From contig NZ_LFLZ01000086.1 in NCBI RefSeq assembly GCF_001189845.1, positions 1 to 34,789 on the forward strand: a DNA stretch of 34,789 bases. The letters are read 5' to 3'. The number at the start of each line of letters is the position of its first letter. Position 1 is the stretch's first letter. This stretch comes from Bradyrhizobium tropiciagri (GTDB taxonomy: Bacteria > Pseudomonadota > Alphaproteobacteria > Rhizobiales > Xanthobacteraceae). The position numbers and the translations under genes were made by a program. Shown piece by piece: positions 23,862 through 32,791 of the stretch. Below the pieces are notes generated by a model. It worked only from the letters and a program-made list of their open reading frames with translations, was not told the origin of the DNA and did no database searches.

Positions 23862-25394
23862 TCACCAATTGCGCTGGGCCTGGAGCAGCATCGTGAGGCT
23901 ATTCTGGTTTTTCAGTTCATACGCAGCGCCAGGCTTCGCCGTACCGGCTTGCAGCGGGAGCGTCACAGTACTTCCGTCTGCATACTTCTGGTCCAACATC
24001 GTGTAGTTGAGTTCCGCCAAGAAGGTAAGATTCTTGACCGGAGTCCAGGAGGTGTATGTACCGACGCTCGCATAGTTGAAATCGGGATTGCAGCCAGCCA
24101 CCCCACTCGACAAAGCAAGGCCTGTTACGACCGCGTTACAGATGTAGCCCTTCGCTGTGCCGTTGTAGCGCACAGCGGCCAATCCACCGTAGATGGCAGT
24201 AGCCCAGTGCGGATCCCAATTGTGAGTGTAAGCGCCCTGGAAACCGGAGGTGGTGGTCAACTCCTGGCCAGAGCCTGTAGCGAACACGGAGTCAGAAAGG
24301 CCCGCCAGCCCGACGCTCTGGTAAGCTCGCGCCAAACTCGTGCCACTATACATCGCGATTGACGACGAAATATAGCTATTGAACGCATAGCGACTCGCCC
24401 CCTTCGCGTACACACCCGACATGTTAATCGTGTCGCCCGGACCTGTCGGGATATTCTTGATCGACAACGCCAGTTGACCCGCCCAGCCCCACTTATCATC
24501 CGGATGGCCAGTAAGTTCGGTTGCACCATAGTAGGCCGCATGGTTATCGTGAGCCGCAAACGACGCTTGGAAGAGGCCCCAAGGCTGATCAACGCGGAGC
24601 ATGGCGACAAGGTCTGGTGCGATCGTTCCAGCGATGTCGTTGCCGCCGTATGAACCAGCTGCGAGACCTGCGGGAGTCGCAGCGCTGACGTTCCAGATGT
24701 TGCTCGTGTAGTTCGCTACCTGATCCTGGGCCGACAGGGAGAGCGTGACCCCTTGGCCGAAGTCGGCGGTGTAGGTGAATTGATTCACACGCTCCCAGCC
24801 GCCGGCACCCACTAGTTCATACCAGTTGCCCGGATAGTCGGCCCATGGCGCGGAGAATTGCGACTGCGCATGACCGATCGTGAAGCCAGCAAACTGAATG
24901 AACGCATCGTACACACCGAGTGTACCGGCCGCGACGGCACCAGGGTTGGCGTTGTTCGGCGCCTGAACACCACCGAGTGACGCGTAAACGGTTGAACCGT
25001 TGCCCGCTCCGCTATAGCCCCCTGATGTCCAACTAAAAACGCCTTGGAAATAGGTGCGAAGCATTCCATACTCGGTGGCAGTGCGCGTGTCGATGTTCAA
25101 ACCCTCACGTGCACGCCATGTATAGCCGTTACTAAGCCGGTTTCGTGCGCCACCCAAACCGCTGTCCGCGGGATAAGCGTACGAGTTAGCGGCCACGCTG
25201 AGTGCAGCGCGCAGGTAACCACTCAGCTTGATGCAGGTGTCAGTGCCCGGAATGTAGTAGAATCCGGGACCGTACAGCGAGCAAATCTTCACGTATTCAA
25301 TAGGCTTCGTCTTCACTGGAAGATCTGCTGCGTGCGCTCCAGCTCCCGCTAATATCGCCGCAGTGCCGAGAATTACTCTCTTCGCAATATTCAT
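23862..25394 (-). CDS. Outer-membrane porin, alphaproteobacterial Porin_2 (Omp2-like) family
   Basis: The 510-residue precursor starts MNIAKRVILGTAAILAGAGA with a signal peptide likely cleaved after AHA at residue 22. The mature start is ADLPVKTKPIEYVKICSLYG, then GFYYIPGTDTCIKLSGYLR, the hallmark of Bradyrhizobium porins. Alternating-residue beta strands fill the rest and the last residue is an aromatic W, as needed for outer-membrane assembly. The ATG at 25394 is chosen over one 19 codons upstream because it begins the signal peptide and has AAGGGGGAC at the right distance. It forms a general diffusion channel for small hydrophilic solutes. Fully intact, probably monocistronic, and followed by a strong hairpin. 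Confidence 0.95.
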   Translation of the reverse strand: MNIAKRVILGTAAILAGAGAHAADLPVKTKPIEYVKICSLYGPGFYYIPGTDTCIKLSGYLRAALSVAANSYAYPADSGLGGARNRLSNGYTWRAREGLNIDTRTATEYGMLRTYFQGVFSWTSGGYSGAGNGSTVYASLGGVQAPNNANPGAVAAGTLGVYDAFIQFAGFTIGHAQSQFSAPWADYPGNWYELVGAGGWERVNQFTYTADFGQGVTLSLSAQDQVANYTSNIWNVSAATPAGLAAGSYGGNDIAGTIAPDLVAMLRVDQPWGLFQASFAAHDNHAAYYGATELTGHPDDKWGWAGQLALSIKNIPTGPGDTINMSGVYAKGASRYAFNSYISSSIAMYSGTSLARAYQSVGLAGLSDSVFATGSGQELTTTSGFQGAYTHNWDPHWATAIYGGLAAVRYNGTAKGYICNAVVTGLALSSGVAGCNPDFNYASVGTYTSWTPVKNLTFLAELNYTMLDQKYADGSTVTLPLQAGTAKPGAAYELKNQNSLTMLLQAQRNW

Positions 25395-26050
25395 GGATGT
25401 CCCCCTTGGAGCGGATTCTCCCCTCCGCTCAAGAATCTTAGGGGCGTTCAAAGCAGGTATTCGCTATTGTAAGGCCTACACGGCCGCAATTCTGCAGAAA
25501 ATTTCTGGATTCGAAGGTTCTCGACCCGTCGGGCGAGACGAACCGCGTGACAGAACGAAGACATGTGTCCCAGATCGTCTGACGAGACTCGCCCATTTCA
25601 GCGCTATGGCGGCGAAGATTGCGATTATTGCCGGTAACGAGGTTTGTCTGCGTTCCGATCCCCCTTGACGCTGAGGCGCATGCTCGACCAACCACTATGT
25701 CAGGTTATGCACGGTTCGCGCTTGCGGCTAGGAATACCCAAGCAAGTACACCGGACGTCAGAACAGTTACCGAACCTCCCGACCCCTAATCATAGCCTGA
25801 CGCGCCCATGCCGGTCGAAGCCCCAGACCTCATCAATGATAACAAGGCCTGTCAGATCGAGATCAGGCCGGTCGTCGAGCCAATTAACTGGCGCCGAACG
25901 CCCATCGAGACAACTTCCGGCCGAGTGACCTTCGGCATAGGCGTATGGTCAGCCTCGTGCCTGAAACTAGTAGTAATGCCGTCCAATGGTGAAGCTATAT
26001 GGGTTGCCCCATGCAGTTCCGAAATTCCACATTTAAGCGGCAGAATCGCA
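25395..26050. other. No gene recognised; upstream region of the porin gene
   Basis: The porin promoter must lie in the part nearest 25395, but no clear NifA, FixK or -24/-12 element was found. The remaining bases contain unassigned short frames on both strands, including plus-strand 25808-26062 with no recognised domain. Confidence 0.35.
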
Positions 26051-26058
26051 GCATTTCA
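25995..26058 (-). pseudogene. C-terminal part of a small ORF split by the IS66 insertion
   Basis: If the IS66 element (26059-30196) and one copy of its target duplication are removed, bases 30416-30205 join 26058-25995 in one open minus-strand frame of 91 codons plus stop. This part encodes the last residues, LRFCRLNVEFRNCMGQPI. I recognise no family, so whether it was a true gene is unknown. Confidence 0.3.
26051..26058. repeat. 8-bp target-site duplication of IS66, left copy
   Basis: GCATTTCA, directly outside the left terminal repeat. It is identical to 30197-30204. Confidence 0.92.
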
Positions 26059-26178
26059 GTAAGCGGCAAAGAGACCCCGTCTGGCGGAGTGGGTAAGCGA
26101 TCGGCTATCGGCTGCTGAGTTTGTGAGCCGATGTGAGCTTCTATGTCTGCGCCTAGTTCTGGAACTAGAACCTTCCAT

Positions 26179-26526
26179 ATGATCGAAGCGGTCGCCGACC
26201 GTCTTGAGGAAGCGCCGCGGCAGCTTCGTCGACGCTGATCGGACGAGTTCAAGGCGCAAGTTGTGACGGAGGCGCTGGAGCCTGGCGCGAGCGTCTCGGC
26301 GATCGCCCGCCGGATCGGCATTCACCCGTCGCAGCTGTTCGCCTGGCGCCGTGACGTTCGGGCCGAGCGGCGTTATCGCTCGCGGCACTCGAGTTGCGAC
26401 GGTGTGGTGGCGTCGGTGGCGGGCGCGGTGATCGAGATTGCCATTGGCGAGGTCATCGTGCGCGTCGGCGCGGATGTCGACGAGGCGCACTTGCAGCGGG
26501 TGCTCCGGGCGGTCCGTTCGGCATGA
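26179..26526 (+). pseudogene. tnpA: IS66 accessory protein TnpA with an in-frame stop
   Basis: From ATG 26179 the product reads MIEAVADRLEEAPRQLRRR, then a TGA at 26236 where the family has tryptophan (RRRWSDEFKAQVV). After it follows SDEFKAQVVTEALEPGASVS, then AIARRIGIHPSQLFAWRRD, a clear helix-turn-helix, and EVIVRVGADVDEAHLQRVLR at the end. Only this one nonsense change is seen. A GTG at 26263 could in principle restart a shorter product lacking the first helix. The stop overlaps the tnpB start as ATGA. Confidence 0.85.
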
Positions 26527-26867
26527 TCCCCTCTGGTGTGAAGGTGTTCCTCGCCAGCCATCCAGTCGACTTCCGCAAGGGTATCGATGGCCTTGTTGCG
26601 CTTGTGCGGGATGCCGGCTCAGATCCGTTCGATGGTGCGCTGTATGTGTTCCGGGCCAAAGGAGCCGACAGAATAAAGATCGTGTGGTGGGACGGGTCCG
26701 GCGTGTGCCTCTATTTAAAACGCCTTGAAAAGGCGAAGTTTTGCTGGCCGCGGATCGGGCATCATCGGGTGCAGATGAACCCCGCGCAGTTGATGGCGCT
26801 GGTGGATGGGATGGATTGGAAACGGGTCCGGACCGTGGCGGTCAAGCCGCCAGAGATTGTTGGGTAA
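26523..26867 (+). CDS. tnpB: IS66 accessory protein TnpB (IS66 Orf2), intact
   Basis: The 114-residue product reads MIPSGVKVFLASHPVDFRKG, then IDGLVALVRDAG, GALYVFRAKGADRIKIVWWD and GVCLYLKRLEKAKFCWPRI, to KPPEIVG. It is complete and uninterrupted for this family. It overlaps the tnpA stop by ATGA and precedes tnpC by 74 bases. It is needed for transposition of IS66 elements that carry it, but the exact biochemical role is not established. Confidence 0.93.
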   Translation: MIPSGVKVFLASHPVDFRKGIDGLVALVRDAGSDPFDGALYVFRAKGADRIKIVWWDGSGVCLYLKRLEKAKFCWPRIGHHRVQMNPAQLMALVDGMDWKRVRTVAVKPPEIVG

Positions 26868-26941
26868 AAGCACTGCGGCGAAGTGAATCAGTGGCCTGAA
26901 AGGGCAAGAGAAACGGAGCAAAATGTGCTCTGGTCGGGTCA

Positions 26942-28323
26942 ATGTCGCCGCCCGATCTCAACCTCCCGAATGACGTAGAGATGTTGAAAGCCATGGTGCT
27001 TGCCATGGCCGAGAAGGCGGCCTGCGCCGATGCTCTGGGGAGCGAGGTCGCCGATCTCAAGGCGTGCAACGCCGATGCCGATGCGCGGATCGAGCGGCTG
27101 ACGCAGATCCTGAAGGCCTTCGACCGCGCCCGGTCCGGCCGACGATCGGAAAAGCTCGGCTCTGCGAGCGACGACGATGATCAGCAGGCCTTCGTCTTCG
27201 AGGAAATCGAGACCGGCATCGCTGCGATCAAGGCCCACGTCAGCAAGGGCCGTGAGCAAGCGGACAGCAAGCGCGCGCCTCGTCGGCGCAAGGGCTTTGC
27301 GCCCCATCTGGAACGGATCGAAACCGTCATTGAGCCGGAAGAACTGGCTGAGCATGCTGGCAAGCAGAAGGCGCTGATCGGCGAGGACGTGTCGGAGCGT
27401 CTTGATGTGGTGCCGGCGAAGTTCCGTGTGATCGTCACCCGCCGCCCCAAGTATGCCTTCAAGAACGCGGACGGCGTCCTCCAGGCGCCGGCCCCGGCCC
27501 ATATCGTTGAAGGAGGCATTCCGACGGAAGCGCTTCTGGCCCAGATCGCCGTCGCCAAATACGCCGATGGCCTGCCGCTCTACCGGCAGGAAGCGATCTA
27601 CGCCCGCGACAAGGTCGAGCTCGACCGCCAGTTGATGGCGCAATGGGCAAGCTCGGCTTCGAGCTGGAGATCCTGGCCGACTACATCTTCAGCGAGGTCA
27701 AGAAGGCCGAACGGGTCTTTGCCGACGAAACCACTTTGCCGACGCTCGCTCCGGGCTCCGGATCGACGAAAACGGCCTATTTGTGGGCCTATGCCAGGGA
27801 TGACCGAACGTTTGGCCGCGACGGTCCCCCGATGGTGGCTTATCGCTTCGAAGACAGCCGCTCCGGCGAATGCGCGGTCCGGCACCTCAATGGTTATCGC
27901 GGCATCCTGCAGGTGGATGGCTATGCCGCCTATAACAAGCTCGCGCGATCCTATCGCGGCAATGATGGCATCACATTGGCTGGCTGCTGGTCACACTGCC
28001 GGCGCAAGTTCTACGAGTTACATGTTGCAGGGAGCTCAGAAGTGGCAACGGCGACGGTCGAGCGGATGGCGAAGCTTTGGCAGGTCGAGAAGACCGTGCG
28101 CGGTCAAAGCCCCGACGCACGCGTCGCCGCGCGCCAGCAAGCCTCCGCGGCGATCGTCGCAGATCTCTTCGACCTCTGGCAGCAGACCTTGCGACGGATC
28201 TCCGGCAAATCAAAACTGGCTGAGGCGATCCGCTATGCCGTCTCGCGCCGCGCCATCTTCGAGCGCTTCCTGGCCGACGGCCGCATCGAGCTCGACTCCA
28301 ACATCGTCGAACGCGCCATCAGG
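26942..28323 (+). pseudogene. tnpC: IS66 transposase TnpC, first part (frameshifted, then split by IS4 insertion)
   Basis: The product begins MSPPDLNLPNDVEMLKAMVL with the coiled-coil region, the zinc-finger-like central part, and PAHIVEGGIPTEALLAQIAV, to DRQLMAQW. Here a frameshift occurs near 27640: the DNA CAATGGGCAAG looks like CAATGGATGGGCAAG with one ATGG repeat lost. The DDE part follows in the next frame (LADYIFSEVKKAERVFADET, then YLWAYARDD, ILQVDGYAAYNKLAR, CWSHCRRKFYELH) up to ERAIR at 28323. The rest of the gene resumes at 29969 beyond the inserted element. Transposase is therefore not made. Confidence 0.93.
28316..28323. repeat. 8-bp target-site duplication of the IS4-family element, left copy
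   Basis: CCATCAGG, identical to 29961-29968. Removing one copy together with 28324-29960 restores the tnpC frame exactly (ERAIR joined to PQTITRRNGLF). Confidence 0.9.
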
Positions 28324-29960
28324 GTATCCCTCCGTTAAAGCTTTCAATTACCCACATTTCCGGTCACGCTGAGTTCAGCGCCGAGTTCGATGTCGGTCAG
28401 CTTTGATAGACCGCGCCAAATGACAGTGTTTCCGGGCGGCGGATCGCTGCGTCTGGCCAGATAGCCGCCGAGTCGCGCGAGCTTGGTGAGGTAATAACCG
28501 AGAGTCGCTGTATGGCATCGCCGGCTGCCGACTCCTTTTACGAGTGCGTCGAGCAAGGCGATTTCGATGCCTGTGAACGCCGTCGTCGGTGATGCGTTGG
28601 GATTTGTGCGGTTCAGCATAGTCAGCCAAAGAACGCGCCAACTAAGAATGCAGAAGACTGCCATCAGGTTGGCGAGACGATCGGCCGTGCGCAGTTTCGA
28701 GTCTTCGGCCCTGCAACCCGACTTCAGAATCTTGTGGAACACCTCAATTTTCCATCGCAGAGCGTACCAGTTAATCTTCTCGATCGCCTCGGAGCGTCCG
28801 TGCACCGGCAGATCCGTCATCAATTTCCACTCGATCGGCTTCCGGCCTCTTGGAGCTCCGCGTTCGCTCGCATGGATGACAGTCGGGTTGAGTCCAGGAT
28901 AGCGTTTCTGCTTGCCAATCGGGGGCAAGATCTTGATTCGCTTGAACTTGATTTCTAAAGCGGCTTTCGTCATCTCACCGCGGTCGTTTCGAAGTTCGAT
29001 GTGATGCAGGCCTCTGACGTTGGTCTCCTCCATTTCGGTTGCGATCGTGTGTCCGCCATCCCCCGCAAGCCGGTCAACACAAGCGCGAACGATAAAGTGA
29101 GCGCCCAACTCCTGTGTGAGACAGTACAGCTCGTAGATATCGCTTTCGCGATCCGCGACGTGGATGCAGCGCTGTGGATCACCGAGTCGTTCGATCGATT
29201 GCCTAAGATTCTCAAGCCAGCGGATGCTCTCCTTCTTCTCGATCGGAAGGCGGGTTAGATTGACCCTCTTTTTGAGTTGCGCGATGCCTCTGAACTTCTT
29301 CCGCGTCCAGAACTTTACGGCCGACAATCCCAGCGGAAGGCCTTCGGCCGTCACTGCAAGGCTCGTATGCATCAGCATTCCGCAGACTGTATGTGGGCGC
29401 CAACGACCGTCTTTGTCCCGGCCGGAATTGACATTCTTGGTGATACCGATCCCGTGTGGGTTTGCACGTTGATAGGACAAATCTGTCGTGTCCTGGATGA
29501 GAAGGATTGGGCCCTTGCTGTGATCGTAACGCGCGCGTGTTGCCGCGAAGTGCCCGCTTAGAATATCGCCTTCCTCAACGCGTTCGTTCGCGAGGAAGCG
29601 GTAAGCCGCTTTCGTGCTCGCCCAATCCTGACAAGCAAACGGAATGCTCTCGCCCATGCTGCCGCCGATCTGCTTCAACAGTTCGCCAAATCGTCGACCA
29701 AGGCGGACGTCTTTGAAAGCGCTTTCGTCAACCTCGCGTATTGTCCAATGCTCAACCTCGTCGGCGCCATCTCGGCGCGTGTTCCGGAAAGCCAGACCAT
29801 GTGATCTGACGCTGCTCGGACGCATGATGCACCTCGCCACTGCGATTCAGGTGCTCAGCAATGAATCACAACCGATTCATCCGATTCAAGTTTTTGAATT
29901 CGGAACACTACAAATGATTCAATAACTTGTGGGTAATTGAAAGCTTCGTCGTATGCGTAC
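28324..29960 (-). mobile_element. IS4-family (IS50/Tn5-like) insertion sequence, apparently intact
   Basis: The 1637-bp element has 33-base terminal inverted repeats (28324-28356 and 29928-29960) both beginning GTA. The inner 19 bases, AAGCTTTCAATTACCCACA, are identical and the outer 14 diverge, for 26 of 33 matches. It carries one long transposase gene and is inserted in IS66 tnpC with an 8-bp duplication. Intact ends, intact gene and intact duplication point to a recent insertion. Confidence 0.92.
28344..29840 (-). CDS. IS4-family transposase (Tn5-like DDE), intact
   Basis: The 498-residue product has the Tn5-type N-terminal DNA-binding domain (HWTIREVDESAFKDVRLGRR, then CQDWASTKAAYRFLANERVE). 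It carries LIQDTTDLSYQ with the first aspartate and HVADRESDIYELY with the second. The YREK signature is Y-ALR-WKIE-VFHKILK, which contains the catalytic glutamate. A C-terminal dimerisation region follows. No stop or frameshift is present, so the protein is probably active. The stop codon lies inside the inner end of the terminal repeat. The start could also be the ATG five codons in. Confidence 0.93.
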   Translation of the reverse strand: MARCIMRPSSVRSHGLAFRNTRRDGADEVEHWTIREVDESAFKDVRLGRRFGELLKQIGGSMGESIPFACQDWASTKAAYRFLANERVEEGDILSGHFAATRARYDHSKGPILLIQDTTDLSYQRANPHGIGITKNVNSGRDKDGRWRPHTVCGMLMHTSLAVTAEGLPLGLSAVKFWTRKKFRGIAQLKKRVNLTRLPIEKKESIRWLENLRQSIERLGDPQRCIHVADRESDIYELYCLTQELGAHFIVRACVDRLAGDGGHTIATEMEETNVRGLHHIELRNDRGEMTKAALEIKFKRIKILPPIGKQKRYPGLNPTVIHASERGAPRGRKPIEWKLMTDLPVHGRSEAIEKINWYALRWKIEVFHKILKSGCRAEDSKLRTADRLANLMAVFCILSWRVLWLTMLNRTNPNASPTTAFTGIEIALLDALVKGVGSRRCHTATLGYYLTKLARLGGYLARRSDPPPGNTVIWRGLSKLTDIELGAELSVTGNVGN

Positions 29961-29968
29961 CCATCAGG
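29961..29968. repeat. 8-bp target-site duplication of the IS4-family element, right copy
   Basis: CCATCAGG, identical to 28316-28323. Confidence 0.9.
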
Positions 29969-30175
29969 CCACAAACAATTACGAGAAGGAATGGTCTCTT
30001 CGCTGGCAGCGACGGCGGCGGACAAACCTGGGCGACTATCGCAACACTGCTGCAGACGGCGAAGATGAACAACGTCGATCCGTTCGCCTGGCTCGTCGTA
30101 ACGCTTCAGCGTATCGCCAACGGTTGGCCGAGCAGCAAACTCGACGCGCTTATGCCATGGAACCACGCCGCCTGA
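29969..30175 (+). pseudogene. tnpC: IS66 transposase TnpC, C-terminal part beyond the IS4 insertion
   Basis: The frame continues PQTITRRNGLFAGSDGGGQT, then WATIATLLQTAKMNNVDPFA and IANGWPSSKLDALMPWNHAA, ending at 30175. This is the normal C-terminal end of IS66 TnpC. It is collinear and in frame with the part ending at 28323 once the IS4-family element and one duplication copy are removed. Confidence 0.93.
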
Positions 30176-30196
30176 CGGCCTCAGCTTGCCGCTTAC

Positions 30197-30204
30197 GCAT
30201 TTCA
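30197..30204. repeat. 8-bp target-site duplication of IS66, right copy
   Basis: GCATTTCA, identical to 26051-26058. Confidence 0.92.
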
Positions 30205-30416
30205 CGCGACGAAGCGCTGACGTTTAGTTGTGCGCGCGTAAAGCGCCAGGCGTCATGTGAGCTGGAATCGAGAGCAACTGCTACCGATTGCTGCGGCCGT
30301 CCTGAGCGAACCTGGTCAGTGAAACACCAATTGCTAAAGACGAATCCGTAAATGCCCCGGGCACATAAATCTGCCAAAGTGGGGCTAGTCTTCGCGAACA
30401 AGCAGCATCGAAACAA
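30205..30416 (-). pseudogene. N-terminal part of a small ORF split by the IS66 insertion
   Basis: The minus-strand frame from 30416 (MFRCCLFAKTSPTLADLCAR, to SSREM) continues after removal of IS66 into 26058-25995, giving 91 codons. No domain or signal peptide is evident. It may be chance coding. Confidence 0.3.
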
Positions 30417-30631
30417 TAGACGCTAGCAGATGCTGCAAATGCGGCGAGCACGGACTTCGCGAATCGTACAGAACTCAATCAGTGTCCGGCCTGATCAGCT
30501 CGTGCTGAGTGGCCAGCTTGGTATTATCCGGACAAGTTGGCCAAAATCATATAGTGGGTCGCGACCACACTCCGCCGCAGTGCCGCTATTGCAGTGCCGA
30601 TCTTTGTCTTCGAATGGCTCGAGACCTTCAG

Positions 30632-32185
30632 CTACCGGTACATCTGCACTTCGATCAGCCGAGGCCCACGCTCAGCGACAGCTTCGGCCAGCGCCTTGTT
30701 AAACTCGTCGGCGGTGGTGACGGCGCGGCCAGGCACGCCCATGCCCTTCGCCAGCGCCACGAAATCGAGGGTCGGACGATCGATCCTGAGCATGTCGGTC
30801 GCGCGCTGACCCGGCTCGCCGGCGCCGACGCCATCGAACTCGCCGCGCAGGATTTGGTAGATGCGGTTGGCGAAAACAATCGTGACGATGTCGAGACTTT
30901 CGCGCGCCTGCGTCCAAAGCGACTGGATTGTGTACATCGCGCTGCCATCGCCGACCATGCACATCACCTTACGGTCTGGACAGGCGATGGCCGCGCCGAT
31001 CGAGAGCGGCGTCGAGAAGCCGATCGAACCGCCCATGTTCTGGATCCAGTCGTGCGGTGCCGCGGCTGCAGTCGGCGGGAAGAAGCCGCGCCCCGTGGTG
31101 AGCGATTCATCGACCACGATTGCATTCTCGGGGATCGCATACGCAATCGCCTGAGCGATGGTGGTGAAATTGAGCGCGCCGGTCGGCTTAACCAGTTCCT
31201 GGGGTTTTTGCAGCTTGACGTCGCGCGAAGTAGCATGCAGCGCGCCTGCCAACGCCTCCAGAGCCGAGACCGAGTTCTCCCCCCAATGAGTCATGCGATG
31301 AACCTCGCAGCCCTCGGGCTTCAAAAGGCTCGGCTTGTTCGGATAGGCGAAGAACGCCACGGGATCGTTGGCTTCGACCAAGATGATGTGACGGACATCC
31401 TTCAACCGCGGCAGCGCCTGGTCAATCACATAGGGAATGCGGTCGATCGAGAAGCGGCCACGGCCGCGCGCCATGCGCGGACGGAACGTCGGGCCCATCA
31501 CCTGGCATCCAGTCTTCCCCGCGATGCGCTGCGCCAGCGCGAGGCCCTGCTCGGTCAGCGCGCTGCCGACCATCAAGAGCAGCGTTTGGCTGCCGTCATT
31601 GCGGAGGATATTGGCAGCAAGCTCGACCGCCTGCGGCGAATAGGACGGGCGCTGTTCCTTGGCCGGCACGTCGGCGATGCCGTCGGCCTTGTTCCAGGCG
31701 GTATCGGCGGGAAGGATCAGGGTCGCGATCTCCGCCGGCGAGCCCATGGCGGCGGCAATTGCCGCGGCGCCATCGGCGGCGACCGACTTGGCATCCGGCG
31801 AGGTCCGCACCCAAGACGACATCGGCCGCGCCAGGCCCTCGATATCGGAGGTGAGTGGCGCGTTGTAGCCGATGTGGTAGCCGGCGTGTTGGCCGACGAT
31901 GTTGACGACGCCGGAATGCGCCTTCTTGGCGTTGTGCAGGTTTGCAAGTCCGTTGGCGAGGCCGGGCCCGAGATGCAGCAGCGTCGAGGCCGGCGTTCCC
32001 TTCATGCGGAAATAGCCGTCGGCCGCGCCGGTCACCACGCCTTCGAACAGGCCGAGCACGCAGCGCATGCCCGGAACGCGGTCGAGCGCCGCGACAAAGT
32101 GCATCTCGGAGGTACCTGGATTAGTGAAGCAAACATCGACACCGCCATTCACCAGGGTTCGCACCAGACTTTCCGCACCGTTCAT
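30632..32185 (-). CDS. Thiamine-diphosphate-dependent enzyme, acetolactate synthase/benzoylformate decarboxylase-like
   Basis: The 517-residue product has the three domains of the ThDP decarboxylase/synthase family. The N-terminal domain has FTNPGTSEMHFVAALD, with FEGVVTGAADGY placing the cofactor-activating glutamate at E48. The middle domain lies around 190-320. The C-terminal domain has NMGGSIGFSTPLSIGAAIAC and the ThDP/Mg motif GDGSAMYTIQSLW (GDG at 412) ending with N near 440. AGGAG precedes the ATG. It could be a 2-keto acid decarboxylase or a carboligase. The lack of a small regulatory subunit gene beside it and its modest length argue against a biosynthetic acetolactate synthase. It lies on the same strand as the FAD oxidase, 0.6 kb downstream of it. 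Confidence 0.88.
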   Translation of the reverse strand: MNGAESLVRTLVNGGVDVCFTNPGTSEMHFVAALDRVPGMRCVLGLFEGVVTGAADGYFRMKGTPASTLLHLGPGLANGLANLHNAKKAHSGVVNIVGQHAGYHIGYNAPLTSDIEGLARPMSSWVRTSPDAKSVAADGAAAIAAAMGSPAEIATLILPADTAWNKADGIADVPAKEQRPSYSPQAVELAANILRNDGSQTLLLMVGSALTEQGLALAQRIAGKTGCQVMGPTFRPRMARGRGRFSIDRIPYVIDQALPRLKDVRHIILVEANDPVAFFAYPNKPSLLKPEGCEVHRMTHWGENSVSALEALAGALHATSRDVKLQKPQELVKPTGALNFTTIAQAIAYAIPENAIVVDESLTTGRGFFPPTAAAAPHDWIQNMGGSIGFSTPLSIGAAIACPDRKVMCMVGDGSAMYTIQSLWTQARESLDIVTIVFANRIYQILRGEFDGVGAGEPGQRATDMLRIDRPTLDFVALAKGMGVPGRAVTTADEFNKALAEAVAERGPRLIEVQMYR

Positions 32186-32791
32186 TCACCATACTCCTGT
32201 TCGCTGTCCCCCAGCGATTCAACCTTAGCCTCGCGCGACGTGTTAGAGGGCGCGGCATCGAAGCTACGCCTGCTGAACTCGGCAAGCGCTCTAACTGGAT
32301 CTCCACCGCCATGCGGGTGGCCGGCTGACGCGGCGGCCTACATACCGTATCCCCGCAGCGTCAACTTCGCGCCTAACGAGAGGTAACTTCTACCAACGCA
32401 TAAAGGCTGTCAAAAATCGGCCCGGATCGAATAAATTCTGCAGAATCGAGCATACCTTTGATGAGTTCAACGCTTGCCGAGGCAACCTGGATCAGCGCGA
32501 AGTGGATGCTGAGACCCTCGTGAGTGCGCGTCATAGCCTGCGTGTACACTCGGCAAACGACAAGCCGCTTTCGCCTCACGCTGACGAACCGGACAAGCGG
32601 ATCGATGCAGCGCGCGATCAGGGGAAAATGGATCTTTTCTTCGTTACCGAACAATTTATAATGGACGTGCGCTCGGGTCGGGCAGCGCATGGGTTAGATG
32701 TGTCGACGCCGCAACGACTTCTCTCTAATGCGGGAACGTGATGCGGAAAAGCCGCGATGACTCCCGCTCGCGCCCCTCTAATTTCGGTAAT
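32186..32791. other. No gene recognised between the FAD oxidase and the ThDP enzyme
   Basis: A minus-strand frame at 32373-32690 (105 codons) and a plus-strand frame at 32502-32741 (79 codons) are open but match nothing I know. The stretch next to 32186 should hold the promoter or leader of the ThDP enzyme gene. Confidence 0.35.

Larger units (their letters stand above)
26059..30196 (+). mobile_element. IS66-family element, interrupted by an IS4-family element
   Basis: The ends are GTAAGCGGCAA at 26059 and its inverted counterpart ending at 30196, part of imperfect repeats of over 30 bases that both begin with the IS66 GTAAGCG. An identical 8-bp duplication flanks both ends, as IS66 elements produce. 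Without the inner element and its duplication the length is about 2.5 kb, carrying tnpA, tnpB and tnpC in order. It is defective because tnpA has a stop, tnpC has a frameshift and tnpC is split. Confidence 0.92.

Noticed and set aside
30509..32386. A 625-codon open frame on the plus strand
   Set aside because: It lies antisense to the intact ThDP enzyme gene and is open only because of GC-rich codon use. Its product is Arg/His-rich with no domain.
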